From Planctomycetota bacterium (GTDB taxonomy: Bacteria; Planctomycetota; Planctomycetia; Planctomycetales; Planctomycetaceae), in contig QWPB01000073.1 in NCBI GenBank assembly GCA_003671275.1, positions 1 to 35,908 of the forward strand: a stretch of DNA of 35,908 bases, given 5' to 3'. Made by a program: the position numbers and the translations under genes. The notes under the pieces are model-generated. The model did no database searches and was not told the DNA's origin. It worked only from the letters and a program-made list of their open reading frames with translations. This document shows positions 24,539 to 33,500 of this stretch, one piece after another (the stretch's first letter is position 1; each line of letters starts with the position of its first letter).

Positions 24539-24564
24539 GATATGCATCAAAAATATTGCATATC
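24539..24564. promoter_or_regulatory. AT-rich palindrome between WD40 and DUF1549 genes
   Basis: The perfect 8-bp inverted repeat GATATGCA (24539-24546) / TGCATATC (24557-24564) has a 10-nt AT-rich spacer. A third half-site-like ATATGCC lies just before it (24530-24536). In this GC-rich genome such a site between co-oriented genes suggests a regulator operator or an internal promoter. No T-tract follows, so an intrinsic terminator is less likely. Confidence 0.4.
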
Positions 24565-24620
24565 ACCTCGCCAATCGTGAGAATCCCATGATGCCGTTCA
24601 ATGTCGGGGAGAGTGTTCGG

Positions 24621-27104
24621 ATGGCGATTCGCATGCTGACGTGGCTAGCCGTGGCTCTCGGGTTAAGCGGGTATTGTCCTTCAGGGCTCTGGGCCGCTCC
24701 TCCGGGACTGGGCCCTCGGGGAGACCTCGTCAAGATTGAAATTGAACCAGCGGGGGGGGCCAGCCTGATCGGAAGCGGGGCTCGCAAACAGCTTGTCGTG
24801 ACCGGGCATTATGCCACAGGACAGAAGCACGATCTGACCCATGAGGTGGCATACACTGTCGACGCTGGTCAGGTGCTGACGGTCAATGCCGAAGGGCTCG
24901 TGTCGCCACACAGTGACGGCGAGGCCACAATCACCGCTCGCGAGCCGGGGGGAAAGACGACGACACTAAAACTCACGTCCGCTCGCTGCCAGGAAGAACT
25001 GCCGGTCAATTTCGAGAACGAAATCGTTCCGATCTTCACCAAGCTGGGCTGTAACGCGGGGGGCTGTCACGGGAAGTCTGATGGCCAGAACGGCTTTAAG
25101 CTGTCGCTGTTGGGGTTCTATCCGAAGGAGGATTATGAGTTCCTCGTCCACGAAGATCGGGGACGACGAATTTTCCCAGCCGATCCGGACTATAGCTTGT
25201 TGCTGCAGAAGCCAGCCAATGTCCTGCCGCACGGGGGCGGGCGACGCATGTCGCCCGGAACATTGGAATGGGACTTGGTCTCCCGCTGGATTCGTCAGGG
25301 AACACCCTATGGTTCCGACACGGACCCCAAGATTGTCCGCATCGAGGTGGTACCGCCCGTGAGGGAAATGCAGTTGGGCTCGCAACAGCAACTGTCGGTG
25401 ATTGCCCATTACAGCGATGCCAGTCTGCGGGATGTCACCCGCTTGTCATCCTATGAGGCCAACCATGTGGAGATGGCTGCGGCGACCAGTACCGGACGGA
25501 TCACCGTCGAGCAGATCCCTGGCGAAGTGGCGATCATGGTCCGTTTTGGTGGCGAGGTGGGTGTCTTCCGGGCGATCATCCCGCAGGGGCTGCCCGTCCC
25601 CGTAACTCCCCCCGAGAAGAACTTCATTGACACGCTCGTTTTCGGTCGGCTGAAGCAGCTGGGGATTCCCCCCGCTCCGTTGTGTAATGATCTGACCTTC
25701 ATCCGCCGGGCGACGATTGACATTACGGGGCGATTCCCCACCTCGGATGAGATTGCCCAGTTTCAGGCTGACACCAGCCCCACGAAGCGGGATGGACTGG
25801 TTAACCGGCTCGTGGATTCACCGGGGTATGCCGACTACTTCGCGAATAAGTGGGCGTCTGTGCTGCGGAATAAACGCCGCAACGGGAACGACATTGCCTA
25901 CACCTATCGCTTCCACCGATGGATTCGCAGCGCCCTCAGTGAGAACATGCCTTACGATCAGTTCGTACGTGGCGTACTCACGGCGACGGGTGATCCCGAA
26001 ACTCATCCGCCTGCGGCCTGGTACCGCGAGGTCAACACCTCGACCGCCCAGATGGAAGACACGGCCCAGTTATTCCTCGGGATGCGGTTGGCCTGTGCCA
26101 AGTGTCATCACCACCCGTTCGAGCGATGGAGCCAGCAGGACTACTATGGCTTCGAGGCATTTTTCACCCAGGTGGGGCTGAAGAACAGCAAGTACAACCA
26201 GCAGGTCAACCTGCCCGACATGGTCTATTTGAAAGGGAACGCCCCCAAGTCGCGTAACCCGCGCACGGGGCTGGAGGTCTTGCCCGCGGGGCTCGGTGGA
26301 AAGACGCTCGAGGTGGCCGGGTATGAGGACGCCCGACATCTCCTCGTCGACTGGATGGCAGCCAGTGATAACCCGTTCTTCGCGAAGGCCCTCGTCAATC
26401 GCTACTGGAAACATTTCCTCGGAAAGGGGATTGTCGACCCGGAAGATGACCTGCGGGTGACCAATCCCCCCTCGAACCCGGAATTGCTCGATGCGTTGGC
26501 CAAGCAGTTTATCGACAGCCGGTTCGACTTGAAGACTCTCGTGCGGACGATCTGTCAATCGAATGTCTATCAGCTCAGCTCGGAGCCCAGCGATGCGAAC
26601 ATCGACGACAAACAGAACTTCTCAAGGTTCTACCCGCGAAGGCTCTCTGCCGAGGTTCTCTACGACGCGGTCAATGCCGTGGCTCAGACTCCTTCGAACT
26701 TCGGGGGGGTCCCCGAGGGAACCGCAGCTGTCCAGCTTCCCGATAACGGATTCAATAATTACTTTCTGCAGGTTTTCGGCAAGCCCGAGGCCGAGAGTGC
26801 TTGCGAGTGTGAGCGATCCGTCGAGGCCAACTTGTCACAGTCGCTGCACCTCTTGAACTCCAGCGATATCCAGGGGCGGCTGCAAAGTGGTACAGGCCGG
26901 GCAGCGAAGTTTGCCCGTGAAGCTGAGCGTCCCAGTGTTGAGAAGATTCGCGAACTTTATCTGGTGGCGATGACCCGCGAACCGACTCCAGACGAGATCG
27001 CGTTTCTGCTGACACAGGTGGCGGAATATCCGAACCCGCAGCAAGCCTGGGAAGATGTGCTGTGGGCGGTGTTCAATGCGAAAGAGTTCCAGTTTGTGAG
27101 GTAA
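24621..27104 (+). CDS. DUF1549/DUF1553 (PSD1-type) exported protein with heme-like motifs
   Basis: This 827-residue protein is taken from the ATG at 24621, which has GGGGAGAG (24606-24613) upstream and opens a signal peptide (MAIRMLTWLAVALGLSG, cleavage near LWAAP). ATG 24588 is an in-frame alternative. The order is: a bacterial Ig-like region; a cytochrome-like segment with GCNAGGCHG (a Cys-x4-Cys-His motif); a second Ig-like stretch; DUF1549 (FIRRATIDITGRFPT, DEIAQF), ending with a canonical CAKCHHHPFERW; then DUF1553 (NPFFAKALVNRYWKHFLGKG, DFSRFYPRRL-like ending). This architecture is a planctomycete hallmark; the activity is unknown, and electron transfer or polysaccharide processing has been suggested for relatives. 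The next gene starts 3 bp after its stop, so the two are coupled. Confidence 0.93.
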   Translation: MAIRMLTWLAVALGLSGYCPSGLWAAPPGLGPRGDLVKIEIEPAGGASLIGSGARKQLVVTGHYATGQKHDLTHEVAYTVDAGQVLTVNAEGLVSPHSDGEATITAREPGGKTTTLKLTSARCQEELPVNFENEIVPIFTKLGCNAGGCHGKSDGQNGFKLSLLGFYPKEDYEFLVHEDRGRRIFPADPDYSLLLQKPANVLPHGGGRRMSPGTLEWDLVSRWIRQGTPYGSDTDPKIVRIEVVPPVREMQLGSQQQLSVIAHYSDASLRDVTRLSSYEANHVEMAAATSTGRITVEQIPGEVAIMVRFGGEVGVFRAIIPQGLPVPVTPPEKNFIDTLVFGRLKQLGIPPAPLCNDLTFIRRATIDITGRFPTSDEIAQFQADTSPTKRDGLVNRLVDSPGYADYFANKWASVLRNKRRNGNDIAYTYRFHRWIRSALSENMPYDQFVRGVLTATGDPETHPPAAWYREVNTSTAQMEDTAQLFLGMRLACAKCHHHPFERWSQQDYYGFEAFFTQVGLKNSKYNQQVNLPDMVYLKGNAPKSRNPRTGLEVLPAGLGGKTLEVAGYEDARHLLVDWMAASDNPFFAKALVNRYWKHFLGKGIVDPEDDLRVTNPPSNPELLDALAKQFIDSRFDLKTLVRTICQSNVYQLSSEPSDANIDDKQNFSRFYPRRLSAEVLYDAVNAVAQTPSNFGGVPEGTAAVQLPDNGFNNYFLQVFGKPEAESACECERSVEANLSQSLHLLNSSDIQGRLQSGTGRAAKFAREAERPSVEKIRELYLVAMTREPTPDEIAFLLTQVAEYPNPQQAWEDVLWAVFNAKEFQFVR

Positions 27105-27107
27105 ACG

Positions 27108-30100
27108 ATGTATTTGGGTAAAACCATCACTCCCCCGCGAGCCGCCGTCCGTCTCCCTGGTGTGCCAGCGGGAGTCGGCTTCTGGATCGACACGGATCTG
27201 CCTGGAACTGCGATCCGGAACTCGGCTGCGGGTGGCATCGCCGGAATGGTTGTCTTGGGGCTCTTGTTTCTTGTTCTGATCGGTTCCTCTGGATTCGCAC
27301 AACTTCCAGCCACACGACTCGATGGACTTTTTCCTGCGGGCGGGGCCCCGGGCGCGACGGTCGAGGTCACGATCTCCGGACTCGATCTCGACGATGTCGA
27401 CCGGTTGCAGTTCTCGCATGAAGGGATCAAAGCCACTCGCAAGATGGCTGATCCAACGAAGTTTGATGACGGACCTCAGCCAGTCGAAAATGTCTTCGTG
27501 ATCACGGTGGACGGCAACGTGCCGCCCGCGAACTATGAGATTCGCGTTCAGGGGAAGTACGGCCTGTCGAATCCGCGTACGTTCGTGGTGGGTTCGTTGC
27601 CTGAAGTGATCGAAAGGGAACCCAACGGAGGCAATGACATCCCCGCGTGGGTTGAGATCACCGACGCTGCCGGACAGAAGACGAAACAGAATCCCGCTGT
27701 CGAAGTGTCCCTCCCGTCCACGGTGAATGGGCAAGCGGTCAACGGTCCCGATGTGGACTGGTATCGGTTCGCGGGGACGGTCGGACAACGCGTACTGATC
27801 GATGGTTATGCCCGCCGCATTGATTCTCGCATGGATCTGGTGGTGACCGTCGTGGATGCGGCCGGTCGGGTTCTCGGAAACAGCCAGCCGGGGCCGTCCG
27901 GTGACCCGCTGGTGGACGTGACCTTGCCTGCGAGTGGGGAGTACTTCGTCAAGGCTCACGATGCGCTCTATCAGCAGGGGCCCGGCTATTACTACCGGCT
28001 CAAACTCGGGGTGCTTCCCCACCTCGATTTCGTCTTTCCGCCCGCGGGGCTTCCCGGATCGAACGAGGAGTATACGCTTTACGGGCGCAATCTCCCCGGC
28101 GGTCAGGCCAGTCCCTATCAACTCGGCGGGCGACCGATCGAGATGGTCAAGCTCCGCATCCCGATGCCGGGAGATGTGATCGACCGACTCAGCTTCACCT
28201 CGCGGCTCGACCCGCACGCCAGCAGTGTTGATGGGATCGAACATCGGGTAACCAGCGGAAATCAGGTCTCAAATCCGGTCCTCATCACGGCAGCTTCGGC
28301 CCCGGTGGTGGTTGAACAGGCCAACGACGCCCCTGCCACGGCCCAGACGCTGAAGCTTCCTTGTGAAGTGGCCGGGCAGTTCTATCCGCAGCGGGATGTC
28401 GACTGGTATCAGTTCGAGGCCAAGGCCGGGGAAAAGTGGGCCATCGATCTGGTCTCGCAACGGCTGAATATTCCGAGCGATCCCTCGCTGCTGGTTCAAC
28501 GGGTCGCGATGGATGCTACCGGGAAGCCGCAAGTCACCGATATCGTCTTTCTCGATGATGTGTCGGAACTGAACGTGAATAACAAAACTCACCGCCACGA
28601 ATTCGACAACCGCTCGTCCGATCCGGTGTACCTGTTTACGGTTCCCGCAGATGGGATCTATCGCATTATGGTCCGCGACAGCAGCAGTTCGGTCCGTAGC
28701 GATCCGCGACTGGTTTACCGTCTGGCCATCCGTCAACCGGCACCGGACTATCGCCTCGTCGCCGTGCCGGGTGAGTCGGTGGCCTCACTCATGCTCCGTA
28801 AGGGAGGTCGTGAGGTCGTGCGAGTTTATGCCGACCGCCGTGATGGTTTCACGGGAGACATTCGCGTGACCGCCACGGGCCTGCCACCCGGTGTGACCAC
28901 CGAGGAGATTACAATTGGCTCCGGGAACATTGTCGGGACTTTCGTGCTGACCGCCACCGAGGCCGCTCCGGTGGGCATCGGAACATTGCAGGTCACATCG
29001 AAGTCCACGATCAACGGACAAGAGGTGACTCGCAAGGCTCGTTATGGTGCGGCGCTGGCTCCCTATCAGTTCGCTCAGCCGCAATCGAACATCGCCAACG
29101 TGTCCGCACGACTGGTCGAGCGAATTCAAGTCTGCGTTACGGACGCGGAACTCTCTCCCCAGATGCTGACGCTCGGGGATGGAAAGCTGATCGAAACGGC
29201 TCGGGGAGGCATTGTGAAACTGCCGTACCAGCTCAAGAGCCAAGAGGGCGTGGGTGGCAACCTGATTGGATTCCCGATCGATTACCCGCCGATGGCCAAC
29301 GTTCCGCAGGTGAGCATCGGGGCGGCAGCGGCAGGAGAATTCCAGTTGAGCCTGACGGCTCAAACTCCCCCAGGGACATATACGTTCTATCTGGCGGGGT
29401 TCAATCAGGGACTCCAGTACAAGCGTAACCCGGAAGCCGCTGTGAAGGCCAAGGCGAGACAGGAGCGGATCGGCAAGATCCTGATGGAGGCTCAGACGAC
29501 CGCTCAGACCACCCAAACCACCGCTCAGACGAAGCAGACGGAACTCACCGCTGCGAATGCTGTCTTCACACAGGCGACCACTCTGAAGCAAACCGCCGAT
29601 CAGATGCTGGCCCCATTGACCGACGCCCACAAGCTGGCCGAAGCGGCCTTGGCCCAGAAGCAGGAACTGGCAAAGGCCAGCCCGACGGATGAGAACCTGA
29701 AGGCGGAGGTCGTCAAGGCTCAGGCCGCTCTCGACGATGCCGCAAAAAAGCTCAAAGAGGCGCAGACCGCCGCCGAAGAAGCCGCCAAAAAACTCGATGA
29801 GGCGACCACGCTCCAGAAAGCCGCGATGGATGCCAAGACATTGGCCGACACTCAGCTCACGATGGCCCAGCAGTTCCAGCAACTGGCCCAGCAGGAGAAA
29901 CAGCGGGCCGATCAGATTGCCACTCAGAGACAAAATGAAGCCAACCCACGGGGGTTTAATGTCAACGTCCCGTCGAACTCCATAACGATCAAAATCGATG
30001 AGTTTCCAATCAAGGTGGACGCCTTGCAGGAAGCCGCATCGATCAAGCAGGGGGATAAAATCGAGATCCCCGTGAAGATTACCCGGCTTTACGGCCTCAC

Positions 30101-30335
30101 CACAGCGATCAGCATCCAGACGCAACCGCTTGGCAGTCTGGGGGGAGTCAGCTTCAGCAGCGTCAACATTCCTGACAATCAGCTGGACGCGAAGTTCGAA
30201 ATTGCAGCCGCCGCGAATGCCACCGTGGGGGATCATACCGCGACGGTGCGACTGGTGATGAACTTCAACGGACAGCAGTTGATCCTGGAGCGACCGCTCA
30301 AGCTGACGGTGATCGAAGTGAAGCCCACCACGTGA
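27108..30335 (+). CDS. PPC-domain exported protein with long Ala/Gln-rich coil
   Basis: This 1075-residue protein has a long basic N-region before a hydrophobic segment (about 44-62, MVVLGLLFLVLIG) ending in GFAQ, read as a signal peptide or anchor. Two bacterial pre-peptidase C-terminal (PPC) domains are recognisable: about 165-305 (DVDWYRFAGTVGQRV, SGEYFVKAHD) and about 400-545 (DVDWYQFEAKAGEKW, DGIYRIMVRD). IPT/TIG-like and Ig-like beta domains lie around them. Residues about 777-945 are a very Ala/Gln/Lys/Glu-rich helical region, beginning with TTAQT repeats, predicted as a coiled coil. The C-terminus is again beta-rich. There is no protease domain. The ATG is 3 bp after the DUF1553 stop with GAGG overlapping that stop. 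PPC domains usually bind or aid export; the role here is unknown. Confidence 0.88.
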   Translation: MYLGKTITPPRAAVRLPGVPAGVGFWIDTDLPGTAIRNSAAGGIAGMVVLGLLFLVLIGSSGFAQLPATRLDGLFPAGGAPGATVEVTISGLDLDDVDRLQFSHEGIKATRKMADPTKFDDGPQPVENVFVITVDGNVPPANYEIRVQGKYGLSNPRTFVVGSLPEVIEREPNGGNDIPAWVEITDAAGQKTKQNPAVEVSLPSTVNGQAVNGPDVDWYRFAGTVGQRVLIDGYARRIDSRMDLVVTVVDAAGRVLGNSQPGPSGDPLVDVTLPASGEYFVKAHDALYQQGPGYYYRLKLGVLPHLDFVFPPAGLPGSNEEYTLYGRNLPGGQASPYQLGGRPIEMVKLRIPMPGDVIDRLSFTSRLDPHASSVDGIEHRVTSGNQVSNPVLITAASAPVVVEQANDAPATAQTLKLPCEVAGQFYPQRDVDWYQFEAKAGEKWAIDLVSQRLNIPSDPSLLVQRVAMDATGKPQVTDIVFLDDVSELNVNNKTHRHEFDNRSSDPVYLFTVPADGIYRIMVRDSSSSVRSDPRLVYRLAIRQPAPDYRLVAVPGESVASLMLRKGGREVVRVYADRRDGFTGDIRVTATGLPPGVTTEEITIGSGNIVGTFVLTATEAAPVGIGTLQVTSKSTINGQEVTRKARYGAALAPYQFAQPQSNIANVSARLVERIQVCVTDAELSPQMLTLGDGKLIETARGGIVKLPYQLKSQEGVGGNLIGFPIDYPPMANVPQVSIGAAAAGEFQLSLTAQTPPGTYTFYLAGFNQGLQYKRNPEAAVKAKARQERIGKILMEAQTTAQTTQTTAQTKQTELTAANAVFTQATTLKQTADQMLAPLTDAHKLAEAALAQKQELAKASPTDENLKAEVVKAQAALDDAAKKLKEAQTAAEEAAKKLDEATTLQKAAMDAKTLADTQLTMAQQFQQLAQQEKQRADQIATQRQNEANPRGFNVNVPSNSITIKIDEFPIKVDALQEAASIKQGDKIEIPVKITRLYGLTTAISIQTQPLGSLGGVSFSSVNIPDNQLDAKFEIAAAANATVGDHTATVRLVMNFNGQQLILERPLKLTVIEVKPTT

Positions 30336-30360
30336 GCGGTCCACGTTCCATGATTTCGGT

Positions 30361-30402
30361 CGGCCTGGTTCAACTCGGATCGCGAGCCGATCGGTCAGGC
30401 CG
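30361..30402. repeat. Inverted repeat in the gap before the cytochrome/WD40 gene
   Basis: In the 200-bp gap 30336-30535, CGGCCTG (30361-30367) and CAGGCCG (30396-30402) form a perfect 7-bp stem. The 28-nt loop can itself fold a short TCGG/CCGA stem. Outside it, ATTTCGG and GAAAT extend the pairing with a 4-nt bulge. No T-tract follows. It may be a weak terminator or transcript-stabilising hairpin after the PPC gene. Confidence 0.4.
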
Positions 30403-30535
30403 AAATGTCTGTCCCGGTCGTCCTTAACTGGAGTTGCAAGGCTTCAGTCGTTCGCCGGAATTCGGATGACTTCCGCTAAGGATTCCCCTGCATTACACCG
30501 GGCTCGGAAAGTCCGCCCCTGTTCGTCGACGCCAC

Positions 30536-33500
30536 ATGGGACCAAGCATGCTTTCTCGTTCTCTGATGTCCCTGATGCTGGTGGCTCTGTCTCTTCCCGT
30601 AGTGGCTGCGCCGATCCCGATTGACCTCATTCAGCGGACCGAACCTGTCTCTTTCGAGCGGGACATCCTGCCGATCCTGCAGCGGAACTGTCTCGCGTGC
30701 CATTCGGCCAGTCAAAAAGATGGCGATCTGATTCTCGAATCGCCTCGTTCAATCCTCACAGGAGGAGATGGCGGTCCCGCCGCCGTGGCCGGAAACGGAG
30801 CCGAGAGCCTGATTCTCAAGGTGGCCGCGCACCAGATCGAGAACAAGGTGATGCCTCCTGCGGGGAATGATGTGGCTGCCAAGCCCCTGACATCTCAGGA
30901 GTTGGGGTTGCTCAAACTGTGGATCGATCAGGGGGCAATCGGGACCGGCGGCGTGGATGCCCTCTCACCACAGAAGTGGCAACCACTTCCCCTGGGCATC
31001 AACCCGGTACAGGCGATCGCACTCACGGACGATGGGCAACTCATTGCCGCCAGTCGGGCGAACCAGATATTCCTCTATCACGGTCCGACCGGGGCGCTGA
31101 TCACGCGGTTGACCGACCCGGCCCTGAAGGCCTTTCTGTCGCCGCCCACTCCGAATGCCGCCCCGGTTGAGGTTCATGGGATCGCTCACCGCGACCTGGT
31201 TCAGTCACTGGCCTTCAACATGGATGGAGATCTGCTGGCCTCGGGCAGCTACCGTGAGGTCAAGCTCTGGCGGCGTCCGCGCGATGTGAGCCGCTGGTCC
31301 GTGGCCCTGGGCGGAAAAGGGGGCACGGCCACCATCAGTCCTGACAGATCATGGATGGCCATCGCCACCGACTTAAAGGAGGTTCGCCTGCTGCGAACGT
31401 CCGATGGTCAGCCCGGTCCGATCCTCACTGGACATACCGATGCGATTACCGGTCTGCGGTTCAGTCGCGATGGGGGAAGGCTCTTTTCCTCATCGCTGGA
31501 TCAGACCGTTCGACAGTGGGATGTCTCCCGGGGAGTGCAGGTCAATCAGATGGCCACCCCCTCTCCCATTCACGCTCTTGAACTGGTCGATGCCGAACCT
31601 CCGACAGACCAAATGCCGCATCCGTCCCAGCTGGTCGTTACGGGACACACGGACAACCTGCTGCGAGTCTGGAAACCGATCCATGAAACGCCTTTGATCA
31701 GTCCCTTGTCTTATATCGAGCGAGCCGTGGTCAGTTCGGATGGGCGGCTGCTGGCGATCACGGACCCGACGGGACTGGTACGAATTGTGTCGCTCGTCGA
31801 GGGTTCGACGCTGGGGCATGAGTTGACCAGCTGGCGTGTACCCCGAGGTGTCACGGCCATGACATTCATCCAACCCGCCTCCCTCGTGGCAGGGGATCCA
31901 GCGGCAGCGGGTATTGAGACGCCCATTCAAGGACACCTGTTAGCAACGGGGGCAACGGATGGCGCGATTCGCCTGTGGAGCCTGCCCGACCATGCACTCC
32001 TTCACGAATGGCGTGGCGACGCTACGGCGGTGACCGCGCTGGCCAGCGATGCCAGCGGGAAGCTGCTGACGAGCGGGCTGGCCAGCGGAGCGATGACGCA
32101 ATGGGATCTGGGACAGCTGCTGGCACCAGTCACCCCTGAGACCAGTCCGGTTCAGGACACGCAGTCACCGATTTCGATCACAGCGTTGAGCCCCTCCCGC
32201 AAGTTGCTCGCGTTTGTCGGAGTGAAGGATGGCCAGCCCGCCGTGCTGATCCGGAACATCGAGACTCATCAGCTCATCGCCACCATGACCGGCCATACGG
32301 GGGCGATCCGCTCGATTGCGTTCTCGGCCAACGAAGCGGTCCTCGTGAGCGGCGGCGAAGATAAAACGATCCGGCGTTGGAACCTGCAAACTCCCGCTCA
32401 GCCGAACATGGGTTTGATCGAGAACCTACCCGCCACGGTGACTGCTGTGGCGGCGAGTGTTGATGGATCGCAAATCCTTGCCGGATTCGCCGACAACGCT
32501 TTGCGGCTCTACAACCCCCAGGGAACCACTCTCCAGGAACAGACCATCAGGGAGTTTGCGGGGCATACCGGACCGATTCTGGCTGCCAGTTTTTTCAATG
32601 GACAGCCGTACTCGATTGCCGCCGACCGGATCGTGCGGTTTTTCAACGCCGCTGACGGCGCCCAGACACGAGTGATCAATCTGCCGGTGGCGATGACAGC
32701 GCTTACTGTCTCGCACGATGGGACACGGATGGCCTTTGCGGGAGACGACAAGCAGATTCGCATCATTCAAACCGACAATGGAGCAGTATTGCAGTCCCTG
32801 CTGCCCCTCACACAACCAGCTGCTGCAATCAGTTTTTCACCGGACCTGCAGCAACTGGCCGTTCTGGCCAGTGGCGGCGAAGTGTCGGTCTGGAATCTCA
32901 CCACGGCGACATTGCGGGAAGCTTCCGTCCAGCCGAATCTGTCGACCGTGCTTTTCGCCAGCGATGCCATCGGGTTGTTAACGGGCGATCTGCAAGGGCG
33001 AATGGCCCAGCGTCCCGGTCGTTATCAACGGAGCTTTGAGGGGAACGTCCAGCCGGTTACTGACATGCTCTATCACCCCAACGGGCAAATGCTGGTTATG
33101 ACAGCTGCGGACGGTTCGCTGAAAGGTTACACCACCTTGACGGGGCAGGCCGCATTTGCAACGGGACATGGGGCCGCCGTCCACGACCTGGCAATATCGG
33201 CGGACGGTAGCCTGCTTGCGACGGCGGGTGAGAATATGCAGGTGCGTCTGTGGAACACCAGCGGGGGAGCCGCCGGACCACAACAAATCGCAGGTTTCAC
33301 TGGACCGGTGACGCGGGTGGCCTTCTCCAGTTCAGGCACCCAGGTGATGGCCAGTTCTACAGGAGAAACACCCGCTACGGCCCTGTTCGATGGCCAGTCC
33401 GGGCAGCTGTTGGAAAAAATCCACTCAGACGGAAGTCCGCTACTGGGGCTGGTTCCCCGTTCCCTGATGGCGGGTGTTGATCCGGCCATGCAGCAGACTC

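Noticed and set aside
24303-24620. Upstream extension of the DUF1549 gene into the WD40 gene
   Set aside because: It would overlap the WD40 coding region by 200 bp; the signal peptide and Shine-Dalgarno place the start at 24621 (or 24588).
26358-26400. NPF tripeptide in the DUF1553 domain (SDNPFFAKALVNR)
   Set aside because: This block is a conserved part of the DUF1553 fold, so it is not evidence for an SHD1 ligand.
26835-28244. 469-residue open frame on the minus strand
   Set aside because: Antisense to the DUF1553 end and the PPC gene, with Arg/His/Asp-rich random composition and no signal or motif.
29490-29545. Short tandem repeat (ACCGCTCAGAC units) as a possible CRISPR or minisatellite
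   Set aside because: Only two copies, in frame within the coil of the PPC protein (TTAQT repeats); no spacers or cas genes.
28785-30344. 519-residue open frame on the minus strand
   Set aside because: It lies fully antisense to the PPC/coil gene; Leu/Gly/Arg-rich composition reflects the complement of GC-rich Gln/Ala codons and no domain is recognisable.
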